A stretch of 64,000 nt of DNA from the NCBI GenBank assembly GCA_001600355.1, contig BCJU01000002.1, forward strand, positions 620,001 to 684,000. Reading direction: 5' to 3'. The position numbers were made by a program, and so were the translations under genes. The notes beneath the pieces are model-generated. The model ran no database searches. It had not been told where the DNA came from and was given only the letters and a program-made list of their open reading frames with translations. Source of the DNA: Meira nashicola (taxonomy: Eukaryota; Basidiomycota; Exobasidiomycetes; Exobasidiales; Brachybasidiaceae). Below, piece after piece: positions 1 to 10,479 of this stretch (its first letter is position 1; each line of letters starts with the position of its first letter).

Positions 1-1061
1 GAGGTGAGTATGACATCATTGTCGGAGGACTTTATAGTATTGATGGGCTAGAAAGAAGAACGCTGAGAAGAAAGAAGTAAGGTTAGTGGACTAAGATCGT
101 GTACAAATAATTTTTTTTCTGCGTTGCCTGTCGCAAATGGATCAGTAGGGCGAGCGTGCGGCGTGCGTGCGCTGCGCTGGGCACACATCCATACTAGAGA
201 TGTACATGCATGCATACATAGCGCACCGATTGTGTTATCTGCTTATTTAATCTATCATACCTACAACCAACAACAGGATTCTAATGAAAATGTCAATCAG
301 GACTTGTCCATTGTGTTACTGAATTCTATCCGACGGGTATGGCATCGAACGGTCAGCGAACGTGAGCAGTCAAATCTAAGTGATATGAATCGAGATATAC
401 TACTGTCTAGCCTGCAGAAGGTACTAGATCCTGCTCTGTCATTTTCGATATGGTTCTTTGGATGATCACAACTTCATCGGCCATACTACGTTTCATCTCA
501 TTGAACAGTCGACGCTCTTACAGGATGTGCACGCTGGCAGGGCAGACAGGCAGGCTTGTTTAGAGGGAGAATTGATTTTGCCTGTTTCATTGGATGGGCC
601 AGTGAGTGTTGAATTTGGTACTGTCGGATGAACCGGATCAGCACCAAAGTTGATGGGTATCGATTGACGAAAAGCATATAGCCCACCAGTAAGCTTAGCT
701 TGGGCTTGTTTGCTGGTAAATCGATTTTTTGCCTTTGGTGCATGGGTTGAGACAGCAAGTGTTCTATCGGGTACTGTCGGATGGACTGTATGAGCGGCAA
801 AGTTGATGGCTGCCGATTGATGGAAAAACATATAGCCCATCAGTAAGCTCAAGTTGAAGTTTGCTCACAATTCTACACGCAGAAGCTAATCTCATGAATG
901 AAAATCAATAAAACCCAATTCTCGCATCCCCAACTTCTACTTTCTTCCCGCCATCATTAAAAATCATCCTTTTTTTGAGACATCGTTCACTCGAACTACA
1001 CTTCGCTTTACCGCACACTTCATTACCATCTTCTTTTGTCACCAGACTTCATCTTCCAAAC
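1..1061. other. Gene-poor left edge
   Basis: I recognise no gene here. Short reading frames exist on both strands, but none resembles a known family. Those between 493 and 852 lie inside a diverged direct duplication that is annotated separately. The last ~120 bases before 1062 are pyrimidine-rich, like the leaders upstream of well-supported genes in this window, and probably belong to the 5' region of the orphan gene that follows. Confidence 0.6.
551..850. repeat. Two diverged tandem copies of a ~150-bp unit
   Basis: Copy 1 (about 551-697) and copy 2 (about 701-850) align along their length. Shared landmarks in order are GGCTTGTTT, GGTACTGTCGGATG, CAAAGTTGATGG, CGATTGA and CATATAGCCCA followed by CAGTAAGCT. 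They differ at many single positions and by small indels, so the duplication is old. Both copies are readable in one minus-strand frame, which explains the repeated peptide seen on translation. No coding function is evident. Confidence 0.8.
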
Positions 1062-2042
1062 ATGTTCAACTTCATTTCTCACGACGTGATCCTTCAAATC
1101 TGCGATGCAGTCAACTTTATGTATCGCAAAGTTCAAGACTTTTTCAAAGTCGCTTCAAAACCATTTGCTACACAAGAAACCAACGCAAACGCAGCAGTTC
1201 CACAACAACAAGACTTGCCAGATTCGTTCCCAAAAAGTACAGCAGACAAGATGCTCGTACAATTTGTTGCGCTTTCCATCAAAGTTCAAGCAACAATCAA
1301 ATTCGTTTACCATGAAACGAACAAGCTTACGATTTGGGATCGAGTAGGCAATCTGAACTCTCTGTGTAAGGTAATTGGTGGCCGATCGATCTGTTTGGCA
1401 ATCAACTACATGAAAATTAAGCAATTCTTGTTGGGTTCCAACGCAATGGATTTGAACTACACAACAAACTCATCTTCGAAGGAGAATACAACATCTTTGT
1501 GCAAAAGCATTCCTTCTTTTCTCGCTTCTTTCGCTGTTTGGTATCAAGGTTTCATCAAGTATGATCAAGTACATCATTTGCTGTTGTCGTACGATCAATG
1601 TATGCGCATTTCTGTTGATCAATTCCAGCAAGCCGATATGAAACCTCAACGTCAATTCATCATTACCAAAAGCGGAGAACGTGTCAATCATGAAACCGGT
1701 CTGATCATTGCCGGTCAAGCAGGAAGAAATTGTCAACATGCACAATCAAACAATCAGAGTAAGTACAGTCAGTCAACATTCGCCGATCAACTAACATTTG
1801 TCAAACAGCCAGCATTCGCCAATCAATCAACACTTGCCAATCAATCAACACTTGCCAATCATCCAGCATTCGCCAATCAATCAGCATTCGCCAATCAATC
1901 AGCATTCGCCAATCAATCAACATTCACCAATCACCGGCATTCGATAAGTCAACATCTTTTCCAACCCGTTTTACTCGCTTCTTTCGCTTTTTGGTATCAA
2001 GCCTTCTACAATCCTCAAGTAATTCCAATCAAAATCTTCTGA
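1062..2042 (+). CDS. Orphan protein with hexapeptide repeats
   Basis: I do not recognise this ~326-residue protein. I chose the ATG at 1062 because the upstream part of the frame looks like a leader. The N-terminal two thirds is mixed sequence without obvious motifs. Residues ~240-292 are a run of six-residue repeats of the form [FL]-A-N-Q-S-[TA]. A segment around residue 155 (ASFAVWYQGF) recurs near the C-terminus as ASFAFWYQAF, so the protein contains an internal duplication on either side of the repeat. A GTAAGTAC donor-like site at ~1759 could mean the repeat and tail are partly intronic. No transmembrane segment or signal peptide is obvious. It may be a fast-evolving lineage-specific gene or a decaying one. 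It lies next to a pseudogene. Confidence 0.4.
   Translation: MFNFISHDVILQICDAVNFMYRKVQDFFKVASKPFATQETNANAAVPQQQDLPDSFPKSTADKMLVQFVALSIKVQATIKFVYHETNKLTIWDRVGNLNSLCKVIGGRSICLAINYMKIKQFLLGSNAMDLNYTTNSSSKENTTSLCKSIPSFLASFAVWYQGFIKYDQVHHLLLSYDQCMRISVDQFQQADMKPQRQFIITKSGERVNHETGLIIAGQAGRNCQHAQSNNQSKYSQSTFADQLTFVKQPAFANQSTLANQSTLANHPAFANQSAFANQSAFANQSTFTNHRHSISQHLFQPVLLASFAFWYQAFYNPQVIPIKIF
1777..1937 (+). repeat. 18-bp minisatellite, nine units
   Basis: Nine consecutive units of the form CATTCGCCAATCAATCAA start at 1777 and then every 18 bp up to 1921. The last unit is one base short. Because 18 is a multiple of three, the array encodes a hexapeptide repeat in the orphan reading frame without shifting it. 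Unit-to-unit variation is small, so expansion was recent or homogenisation continues. Confidence 0.9.
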
Positions 2043-2308
2043 TCAAGCAATCATGGTAGGTATAAAGTCCGCGAAACGGTCTGACCAGCGGTGATCCAGA
2101 GCAACTCTTGAATGATAGGTCCAATGACGGAATCTTCTGTGCTCGAAGATGCCTAGGACTGATTCAAACAAGAGTGGGTCACTGTGAAGTCGGACTGGGA
2201 AGGATGATCTGAGTTGATGGCATGGTGCTGGTAACTATGTTGTTGGCAAAGATCTACTTCTTCAAAGACTTGGTCAACATTCAAGTTCTCTACAATCATC
2301 AAAGCAAT

Positions 2309-2443
2309 CGCTCGACAATCCTCGCCACCATTCAGCATTCGACAATCCTCGCCACCATTCAGCATTCGACAACCTTCGCCATCATTCAGCATTCGACAAC
2401 CTTCGCCATCAATCGACATCCAGCAATCTTTGCCATCAATCAA
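2309..2443 (+). repeat. 27-bp minisatellite, five units
   Basis: Five units of 27 bp, starting at about 2309, 2336, 2363, 2390 and 2417, carry the shared core TTCGACAATCCTCGCCA. The unit length is again a multiple of three, giving nonapeptide repeats in the + frame. A donor-like GGTGAGTACATTCAATCAAC just after the array resembles the sequence just before the 18-bp array at ~1757. The two arrays therefore seem to sit in duplicated copies of one longer module. Confidence 0.85.
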
Positions 2444-2543
2444 GCAATCATAGGTGAGTACATTCAATCAACATTCGTTAACTTTATCACATTACATCCT
2501 CTTTTACGGGGCNCCTTTCAACCAACCACCGCCTGTACTGTGA

Positions 2544-2648
2544 GGCTTGCCGAGCAGATGGTACCCGTGACGACCGAAAGGTCTGATCAAAAAACACTTG
2601 CCTTCCTCTTTGGCTTGCCAAAGAGATGGTTCCCGTGAAGTTCGAAAG
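2544..2648 (+). repeat. Pair of ~37-bp direct repeats
   Basis: The segments 2544-2580 and 2612-2648 both begin GGCTTGCC, continue with AGATGGT and CCCGTGA, and end CGAAAG. They are separated by 31 bp. A single unresolved base lies nearby at 2513. No function is apparent. Confidence 0.7.
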
Positions 2649-3317
2649 AGCTTCACACCAGTAGCCTCTTCTTACATTGGATAAAAAGATGGTGATCAAT
2701 TACAAAACCCAAAATCAATCTGAAAGGTGCCCCTGGGTTTTTCCCTGGGCTCTGGGCTCTTAGGAGCTCAGACGCCCAGGTTTTTTGATTTTTTTTGCTG
2801 ACTAAGCAACTTATGTAATCACTACTCAGTACAAACAATCTAATACAATATTATTTAATCAATCACCTGATCACCTGACCTGACCTGCCTGCCTACTAAT
2901 ATGTCTCACTAAGGTATTCTAATAATAATACTAATCATACTTAGTCATCTGCCATCATCACCACCACCACCACCACCACCACCACCACCACCACCATCAT
3001 CACCATCATCATCGAAAGCGAATCAAGTTCATGCTTCGCGAAGATTTATTGAATGATAGAGCTATATATGAAAAGACTAGGACTTTGATGGTGTACAAGC
3101 ACCTTCTAATGCTCTACCATCTAAACTTCTATCAACATACTTGGTTTTTAGCCAGCCTTCGACCGGGATTAGATTGTCTAATCGAAAGAGATGAATAATA
3201 GCTCCTATCACATCTGTTGGCGCTTTAGTAAACGAAGAACCATATACTGGTACCTTATCACTAAACGTATTCAATTCTGGAGCGCTAGATTTTGTCTGCT
3301 CAACCAATCTAGTAGCT
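2649..3317. other. Gene-free stretch with CAY microsatellite
   Basis: I see no recognisable gene here. The main feature is a CAC/CAT trinucleotide run at about 2953-3012. A 76-codon minus-strand frame at 3077-3307 has no recognisable family signature. It ends where SEC6 homology begins, so it may be the flank of the insertion or rearrangement that truncated SEC6. Confidence 0.6.
2953..3012 (+). repeat. (CAC/CAT)n microsatellite
   Basis: About twenty consecutive CAY triplets are present, mostly CAC in the centre with CAT at both ends. Confidence 0.95.
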
Positions 3318-5389
3318 GATCATCTGGAGCAAAAGATCAATTAGAAGCGACCCGGGATGGATTGATCAAGCTACAAGCAACACGTAAAGATGTAACCTCA
3401 ATTCGTGATTCGTTTACCGAGATTGAGAGTATACGCAGTGAAAGTATAGGAAGTAATGATGGAACGGCTTCAACATCGCGTAATACCAACGTATCAAAGA
3501 AGTAATCAGTGAAGTTTCACAGATCCATCGTAACTTTGTCCAAACAGCTCTCATTCTTGAAAAGTTGGAAAAGCTACCGTCTCAAATCGAAACTCTGGCG
3601 ATACGATTGCATAAAGCGCAAGAAGATCTATACAATCCATCAAATGACATTCTTGTATTACATTTTCATATCTCCAAGTTGGAATTGTTCCGCAATGAGA
3701 CAATTCAGATCGGTCGCCGTTGTTCATCTGAGATTCGACAAACGCTCAATGAGTATTTCTCACCTTTGGATGGATTGATCAAGCGTTTCGAATCATATCT
3801 GATGGATATATGCAGTCAAATGATGGAACTTTTACGCAATGGACACCTCACAATCGTGATTTTGGTGCTAAAGATCATTGAGAAAGAAAGTCGTGAAGAT
3901 GAAAAAGCAGCAGCTATCAGGCTTGCCAAGAAAGCAAACTTAGAAGGAGCAGCTCGATTCCGATCTGTTGTTGCCAATGCGCGAATTATCAAATTATATA
4001 GACCAAAATTGATGGAAAAATTGGATGAAGCTAATCAAGAGCTCTTTGACGAATGTTGGTCCCGTTTTGGTGCTCCAAAAGGAGAAGACGAGCGTGCAGA
4101 TTATTCCGACTTCCTTGATCATCTCGATTGGATGTACAAAGATCTTGATTCCGTCAAAGAAGAGATGGAATTACGATTTTACGTTAAATCTTATCACAAG
4201 CATTTAGGCGAAATTGTACGACGTAACAGAATCTTGGCAACTGATCCAGAAGCGAGTATTCTGTTGGTATTGTATCAATTCAGTCAAGAGTACAAAAAGA
4301 CAATGTGACGAAAGAGCTTGACGTTGATCCAAAGTGGCTTGAACCTAGCCTGTTAGGTGGAAAGGAACAAACGATCATTGATGACTACATTGCATTGATT
4401 ACCCGCCCGAAAGATTGACGAATGGACTGCCAACTTAATGTCGGATGAAGTGCGCGATTTCGTTGCAAGGGAACGGTGCTCCGGATGAAAGTTCTGAGGG
4501 CTTATACGGATTACAGTATGCTGCAATCCTTTTCCAAATGATTAATCAACAAGTTGATGTTGCAGCAGATTCGGTTCAAGCAGGCATTCTTTATCGAGCC
4601 GTTTCGCAAGCTTGTCAAGCGATGCGTGCAAGTCAAGCAACTTGGTTGCGTGTATTAGAACAAGAATTCAAAAAGCAAAGGGAAGCCAAAGGACCGGAAG
4701 AAGTAACGGAAGGTTTGGTGGAATATGTGATTGCACTGGCAAACGATCAAATGAAGAGTGCAGATTACGGTGAAGCACTCATGACGCGGGTAGAAGGAAT
4801 GTTATTGGAAAGAGTATGAAGCGCAAATTCGGGAATCGATTGAAAATGGATATTTGGACGTTAGCAAGCATTGTACCCAAGTTTTGATCGATCTCGTATA
4901 CGCTGATTTGAGACCGGTATTGAAGAATTTGTTTGTACATACTCAATGGTACACGGAGGGCATCATGACTACAATTATTGAAACGATTCGTGATTACACT
5001 TCAGATTACAGTGAAAGGGTTAATCCGGACTTGTTTGATGTGTTATGCAATGATCTTTTGGACCGATTTATGACATCGTATTTAGGTTCTATACGACGAA
5101 CGACAAAATTACGTATGCCTTCGGCCGGTGAGCGAATGCGAGCAGACATTGAAGAATGTCGATCGATGTTTGCAACTTTCAAATCCGCCGAAGATGTTGG
5201 TTGTCGATGATCACATCTTCATCGACGATGGTGTTCTTATCCTACTGGACATTTGCAAAAGCACATGGATCACAACTAGCATTCTGGGAAGCCCTGATGC
5301 GAGCAAGGGATGATTTAGACAAAAGTGACGTGACCGCAATCATGGAAAGTGCACGACGAAAGGTGAAGCAAGAAAAATGGGGAGATTGA
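3318..5389 (+). pseudogene. SEC6: SEC6 exocyst subunit pseudogene (5'-truncated, frameshifted)
   Basis: Sec6 (EXOC3) is a subunit of the exocyst, which tethers secretory vesicles to the plasma membrane. Homology starts around KDQLEATRDGLIKLQ (~3332), which lies well inside normal Sec6, so the first ~50-70 codons are missing. It continues to the C-terminal FWEALMRARDDLD and ends at TGA 5387-5389. The frame breaks at least five times. There is a stop at 3503 with a shift to the frame of EVSQIHRNFVQTA, a 2-nt insertion near 4304, a 1-nt shift near 4415, a shift near 4470 and an extra base near 4815. Near 5195 a further shift is combined with an apparent deletion. None of these breaks has intron borders. 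Sec6 is usually essential, so an intact copy should exist elsewhere. The gene is tail-to-tail with the uS5m gene. The alternative is several sequencing errors, which is unlikely given the clean genes around it. Confidence 0.85.
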
Positions 5390-5594
5390 ATTTATCTGTC
5401 CCAATCTCTCTTTTTTTGGATCGCAAGTAGACCTTACCCTACTCTTCGACAGCAGGTACCTCCAACGAGACACGACACACATGTACCACAAGGAAGGCTA
5501 GCCGAAATTCTCAATTGAGATGTTGATACAATAACTGGAAGAACTTTCTATACTTGTAGAGATCTATGAACATTAGATATACATTGACAGTCGA

Positions 5595-6662
5595 TCAGGA
5601 ATCATTTGAAAGATCAATTTCTCGCAACCGTCTCCCTCTTGCCAATTCGATATCCCGTACTGTACGCATACCAACACCACGATCCACCCTTCTCATTGGA
5701 CCGCCGATACCATCACCTAGACCTTGCGGTGCACTTCCGCCCCATAAGAGGGCCAAAGTCGCTTTAGCAACATTGATGGGATTTGTAGATCCCAAAATTG
5801 CTGCGCTCATATCCGTAATGCCTGCTGAACGAGCGATTGCATGAATTACAGGCGGAACTCGTAAACCGAATCCATGCGGTCTTGGTCGTAAAGTGACACG
5901 GGTAGAGCTCCATTTTCCCGTCACTTCGGCGGGGATCGTATGACCATTGAAGCGTTCAACATAATCCATGTTCTTGACGGCCGCATGAAATGCCTTTCTT
6001 GCCGCATTTCCAACATTGATGTCTTTTCCATCTCCGTAACCAACCATTCCACGTCCATTTCCTGCCACCACTAAAGCAGACATTCGGGAAAAACGACCTT
6101 TCCCAGTTTGTTGAGTTACCCTTCGAATTTTGAGCAAATGACGGTGAATGCCATCCACTTCGCCTTTAGACAAAGGCGTTACGGATGATAGATAAGCAGA
6201 ACTGTCAATGTCATCTCCACCTGCATCTCCTCCAGATTGAATTATTGCAGCCGCACTTGGCCTTTTGGGAGAAAAGTATTTCGGAGAATTGAAAAACGTG
6301 ACGGAAGAAGGAAAAGGTGCCTCAGGAGTTGGACGAATATCCCATCGCTCGTATGCGTCTAAGACGGGATGAGGTTCGTGTAAAAGGGAAGGAAAGGATT
6401 CTATATCGAATTGCAGCGGGTTCGGTTTGCGATTTGATTTGACTGCTGAGGATGATGGAGACGGTTGTCGTGTATCGATGTTGGTTGAAATTGTTGTGTT
6501 TTTGGTCTTATTGGTTGGTGAACCCTCTTCTGCCGCTTGTTCAGAGGATGAAGATGTGAATGATGCAGTTTTTGACCATCTAATACCAAGATTTTTTGGT
6601 CCAATTTGAGTATTAATGCATGCCAATTTCAGCAAACGTGTACCTTCGTTTCGTAGAAGCAT
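5595..6662 (-). CDS. MRPS5: Mitochondrial ribosomal protein uS5m
   Basis: This is a single-exon, 355-residue protein of the small mitochondrial ribosomal subunit. The first ~170 residues are a Ser/Thr/Asn-rich extension whose start (MLLRNEGTRLLKLA) looks like a mitochondrial presequence. From ~residue 180 it carries the S5 N-terminal double-stranded RNA-binding fold, with GKGRFSRMSALVVAGNGRG and YGDGK. The S5 C-terminal domain follows, including HGFGLRVPPVIHAIARSAGI and GGPMRRVDRGVGMRT. Bacterial S5 is ~165 residues, so the extra length is the N-terminal extension usual in mitochondria. A damaged copy of the 3' end of this gene lies at ~51 kb. The neighbour to the left is the SEC6 pseudogene, tail to tail. 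Confidence 0.93.
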   Translation of the reverse strand: MLLRNEGTRLLKLACINTQIGPKNLGIRWSKTASFTSSSSEQAAEEGSPTNKTKNTTISTNIDTRQPSPSSSAVKSNRKPNPLQFDIESFPSLLHEPHPVLDAYERWDIRPTPEAPFPSSVTFFNSPKYFSPKRPSAAAIIQSGGDAGGDDIDSSAYLSSVTPLSKGEVDGIHRHLLKIRRVTQQTGKGRFSRMSALVVAGNGRGMVGYGDGKDINVGNAARKAFHAAVKNMDYVERFNGHTIPAEVTGKWSSTRVTLRPRPHGFGLRVPPVIHAIARSAGITDMSAAILGSTNPINVAKATLALLWGGSAPQGLGDGIGGPMRRVDRGVGMRTVRDIELARGRRLREIDLSNDS

Positions 6663-7058
6663 CTTGTTTAAACAAAAGTGTTACGGTGGTGATCAAGATA
6701 AGATTATGAGAAGAACTTCTTTCATCAATCAATCACCTTTGTGAAGGTGAAAATTGGTGGGCGATTTTACACGTGATAATTAATCTAGCGCGCCCGAATT
6801 CTTACGAAGATACACTGATACAATGCCCGAAAGCACAGCCTGATATTGGATTTTTAACGACTGAGGCCAAGTGCCTGTGTTCCTAGTCTCAATGCGAAGA
6901 AAGTCATGCGAGATACCCAACAACAAATGCACGGGCGCAAACATCATATCGCAACATCTTTTCTTCATCCACCATCACGATCTAGAATCGAAGGGCCCAC
7001 CATCAGATTATCCTCAACTTTCTTACATCAAGCTTTGCGCTCGACTTTTCACGAAAAG

Positions 7059-7840
7059 ATGGTTGGCGTTTTGGTTCTCACCCGTCATGGACAAAGTGAA
7101 TGGAACAAGTTAAATTTGGTTCGTATAAAAAGGATCTTTTAACTTTCCACCTTATGTATTAAAAAGCTAATTGCACCTTGTTCCTCCGAATCTAGTTCAC
7201 TGGTTGGAAAGACCCAAAATTGACCGAATTAGGAGAAGCAGAAGCGAAAAAAGGAGGAGAGGAATTGAAGAAATACGGTTACACCGACTTTGATTTGGCA
7301 TTCACCTCTGATCTAACACGTGCCCAAAGTACTTTAGCTATTATTTTGAAAGAGATCGGACAAGAAGGTATCTCTACAAAGAAAGATCAAGCATTAAACG
7401 AACGTGATTATGGTGAATTGACCGGTCTCAATAAGGATGATGCACGAAAGAAATGGGGTGAAGATCAAGTAAGTAATCAATCGGCAATAATTTGAAAAAG
7501 CACGAGCAATCTTTAATATCATCTCTCTCTCTCTCTTTTTCCTCCCTTCTAGGTGCACATCTGGCGTCGTTCGTACGATGTTCCTCCACCAGGAGGTGAA
7601 TCTTTGGAATTAACAGCCAAACGTGTGCTGCCATATTACGAAAAGGAGATCAAACCCGCCGTTTTGGCAGGCAAAAAGGTCCTTGTTGCCGCCCACGGAA
7701 ACAGTTTGCGGGCCATGATCATGAGTTTGGAAGGTATGACTGGCGAACAAATTGTCAATACAGAATTGGCAACGGGTGTTCCAATCGTTTACAAGATCGA
7801 CGAGAGCGGTAAAGTTCTCGAAAAGAAGACATTGGAATAA
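7059..7840 (+). CDS. GPM1: Cofactor-dependent phosphoglycerate mutase
   Basis: The enzyme interconverts 3- and 2-phosphoglycerate in cytosolic glycolysis through a phosphohistidine. There are three exons: 7059-7118, 7196-7468 and 7553-7840. The introns are 77 and 84 bp with GT/AG ends, and the joined frame gives 206 residues, near the ~211 typical of the short fungal form. Visible motifs are the catalytic [10 protein letters not shown] at the N-terminus, [20 protein letters not shown], the [12 protein letters not shown] proton-donor region and the second histidine in [11 protein letters not shown] chose the ATG at 7059 because it gives [11 protein letters not shown], the family start. An upstream in-frame ATG at ~6906 would add a 51-residue extension that I consider leader. 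Confidence 0.95.
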
Positions 7841-8475
7841 GGAAGGGCTAATACGCTTTCGTCATTGCCAAGAAAAGCTCGTATCATATGGCATAAGTGT
7901 ATGTGTTGTGTTTGAATAGATGTTCTTTTGGTATTTAGTCTTGTGTGTGATCCTCTGTTTCACCATCTATTAAATTCACATTCTTCTATGCATTTCACTC
8001 TATGACATCATGTTAAGTCTCTCTACCTTGCTGGTTGTCTTTTTGACCTTCGGTAGAGACATGTACACCACTATATGCCGTCTTTCTGCCGATTTGAACA
8101 ATTCAAAGTGCACTGATCATCTTCGCTCTTGTTCGAGAATATTTAATGACCAATCAAAGCTGCCTCATTCTTTCTTCTTCCCTCCATTCCCCTACCTCAA
8201 AAGAAATTAATCCACGTGGCGAACGTCTAAATGAGTCAGATAGCTATCCAATAATCTTTATCTCAAAATGATCGTAAAGGAAAGCAAATCGTCGATGTCA
8301 AAAAGGTTCTCAAGAGGTGGTAAAATGATGTCGTGAATTCAACTGAGAATATCTTCAAGGTGTACATAATTATGATTAAAAAGGGAACTGATGCAAATTT
8401 TATGATACAAAAACTGTTCTTACATTGATAGACGGAATTGAATCTCCTTTCTCTGTTTTGACCAAGGCGGATCGA
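7841..8475. other. Intergenic, no gene seen
   Basis: This is the 3' flank of the phosphoglycerate mutase gene and the 3' flank of the convergent Pol III subunit gene. I see no conserved coding frame, RNA motif or repeat. Confidence 0.6.
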
Positions 8476-8900
8476 TCATCCTTCCCGCCATTGATATCCA
8501 CATTCGCTCTTTGTACATCGATAAAAGGTCGTCACTTTATGGTTAGGAAAAAAGGAGGAAAAAGAAAGATTCGGTCAGTAAATAAAGACAAAAAGAATTT
8601 GATTTTTGTGATAGTCGTATACGTACTTGGTTCATCTGCTGATCGAATTTGAAGTTGCATAAAGAATGCTCTTGGATTATCACATTTTGGACAAGCAGTA
8701 TCGGTCGAATCTACATTTTTCCAAGCATCTTCACCTCCCATTATATCATCTACTTGCTTACGTATCAATTTGACCCTAGTCGTCATCTGTTTGTCAATCG
8801 GAAATTGATATGGACATGTACTGCATTCCCATCTGTTTCGATTCATATCATCTCGGCCTACCAAGAGCATATTTGCGCAGGTCGGACAAAATAGCGACAT
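8476..8900 (-). CDS. RPC11: RNA polymerase III subunit Rpc11 (C11)
   Basis: This is the TFIIS-like subunit of RNA polymerase III, responsible for cleavage of backtracked RNA and for termination and reinitiation in the nucleus. There are two exons on the minus strand: 8900-8627 and 8534-8476, with a 92-bp intron. The joined product is 110 residues, the same as yeast Rpc11. The N-terminal zinc ribbon is visible as C5-x2-C8 and C26-x2-C29. The C-terminal TFIIS-type ribbon has CPKCDNPRAFFMQLQ, the acidic cleavage hairpin RSADEP and, after the splice, MTTFYRC and a last Cys in SECGYQW. The splice joins CCA-A to TG-ACG, restoring DEPMTTFYRC, which supports the intron. Confidence 0.95.
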
Positions 8901-9690
8901 TTTCGTCGCTTCTTTCTTTCTATACTGCAAATTGCTATATTATCGATCCTTGATGGAACTTATGATTGAATTACTAGAATGAGCATGTTGCTGCTCAGGG
9001 TAGACAAGAATAAATGAAAGAAGGGGGAGGAGGGTAAAGTATGTCGAAGAAGGATGACGACAATTTCAAAGAATCATTCCTATTCATAATACACGCGCAC
9101 GTGCAAGGCATTGACCAACTGCGCTGTAAAAGGAAGAAGATCTTTACAAATTCTTGAGTGCGCAAAAGGATAAAGGGACATGAAAATAGGACATACTTTC
9201 CTTCCCTTCTCTTCGAATCAATCACTGTGAGTATAGGCCTTACATAAAGAGGCAGAATTGATCACTGAACTGATATTGATTCATGTTTCCCGACCTTCTT
9301 ACTTTGTAGCTGCATTGCCACACCCGCTCGCGACACTTCCCCTTTTGGGGATCTTTGAGGCGAATCGATGGTGCCATAGATCTCTTATTCAATAAGGATC
9401 ATCGCGGAGGAGAGTCATAATTCGACAGTCATATAGGAACCCTGCAACTGCATCACCAAATATTTTGGCGATATTAGGTTGAAGGAGCCGAAATGCTGTC
9501 GGACATTCATTCGAAAATTGATGGTTTCAAGTTCTACATTTGTCTTTATCATCTAATCGAAACGAGGTTTTTTTTTAAAAATAAAAAGAACACATTAACA
9601 GAAGGAAGAGTAATGATACAATTTTATAATGAATCCTTTAGCTGTTGCTTTTATCGATTCAATTTGTTAAACTTTGCGCCACAGTCTCGG
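8901..9690. other. Intergenic, no gene seen
   Basis: The region contains short open frames only. I looked for tRNA-type B boxes and snoRNA-like box patterns and found nothing convincing. It separates the start of RPC11 from the 3' end of the CCDC137-like gene. Confidence 0.5.
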
Positions 9691-10479
9691 TTATCGGTTT
9701 GCTTTTTGTTGCTCAACCTTTTGCTCTTTCACCAATCGGTATGCTCTTATCGCCCTTTCACGCTCTACCTCCAATTCAGCCTTACGTCGAATGGAAGGTG
9801 CGATCATTCCTCTAGGAGCTTTTGTGAGGATTGGGGGTGCTTCCACTACGTCATTTATTTTCCTCTTCTGTTGTGCAACTTGCCAATCTCGATCGTCCTT
9901 ACTTTTTGGTGCTTCTATGTGCTTCTTTGACAATCTCTTTTCGCCAAGGGTATCTGTGGATCGATCTTCTGCATTTACTTCGTCAACCTTGCGTTTTCTG
10001 TTGGATCCTCTGGATGATTTGATCGTTGCTTTAACATCAGATGCCATGGCATTCTCCACACGTCTAATGAGAAAAAGAAGAAGAAGAATGATGAAAGGAA
10101 TGATCTTAACCGAGATTTAAGCTTACAATTCGATGTACATACCTATTAAAGTCTTTTAGACGTTCACCTGTTTTGATCTTGAGCTTTTGATTGTCACCTG
10201 TGAGGTTCTTCTCCTTCTTTCTTGTCAATTCAGCTTTCTCTTCTTTTTTCCTTCGATGATAATCTTCTTGTACTTTAGCAGCATTCAAAATTCTCATCGC
10301 TCCTTTTGGCATATCACGAAGATCGACATGATTTGTCTTTGGGGGCAAATCTTTACCTCTTTCAAATCATAAAGGTTGAATCATTTAGCTTCCCTTTCTT
10401 TCATACCTTTTGCGCGCATGACTCACTTTGCACTACGATCTGCTTCTCGTACAGATTGCTTCGAACGTTTATGTGGCAT
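9691..10479 (-). CDS. CCDC137-like basic nuclear protein
   Basis: There are three exons on the minus strand: 10479-10427, 10358-10143 and 10063-9691. They join in frame to 213 residues. The start MPHKRSKQSVREADRSAKGKD is typical of a conserved fungal family. A conserved block follows: PKGAMRILNAAKVQ, a lysine-rich coiled-coil-like segment, then KIKTGERLKDFNRRVE, which resembles the signature of vertebrate CCDC137 (a nucleolar/chromosomal protein). The C-terminal half is highly charged, with KRKVDEVNAED and RIKKxE-like stretches consistent with nuclear or nucleolar localisation. The second splice (AAT-AG joined to A-CGT) restores FNRRVENAM. The function in fungi is not established, and a link to ribosome assembly is inference from composition. 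The call is solid as a real gene and moderate for the family name. Confidence 0.75.

Noticed and set aside
124..465. 113-codon plus-strand frame near the left edge
   Set aside because: Starts at a non-ATG codon, shows no family resemblance and has simple repeated sequence at its beginning.
2309..2443. CRISPR-like array
   Set aside because: The units are contiguous 27-bp tandem repeats without unique spacers, in a eukaryotic context.
3077..3307. 76-codon minus-strand frame abutting the SEC6 pseudogene
   Set aside because: Not recognisable as any protein. Kept only as a possible flank of the rearrangement breakpoint.
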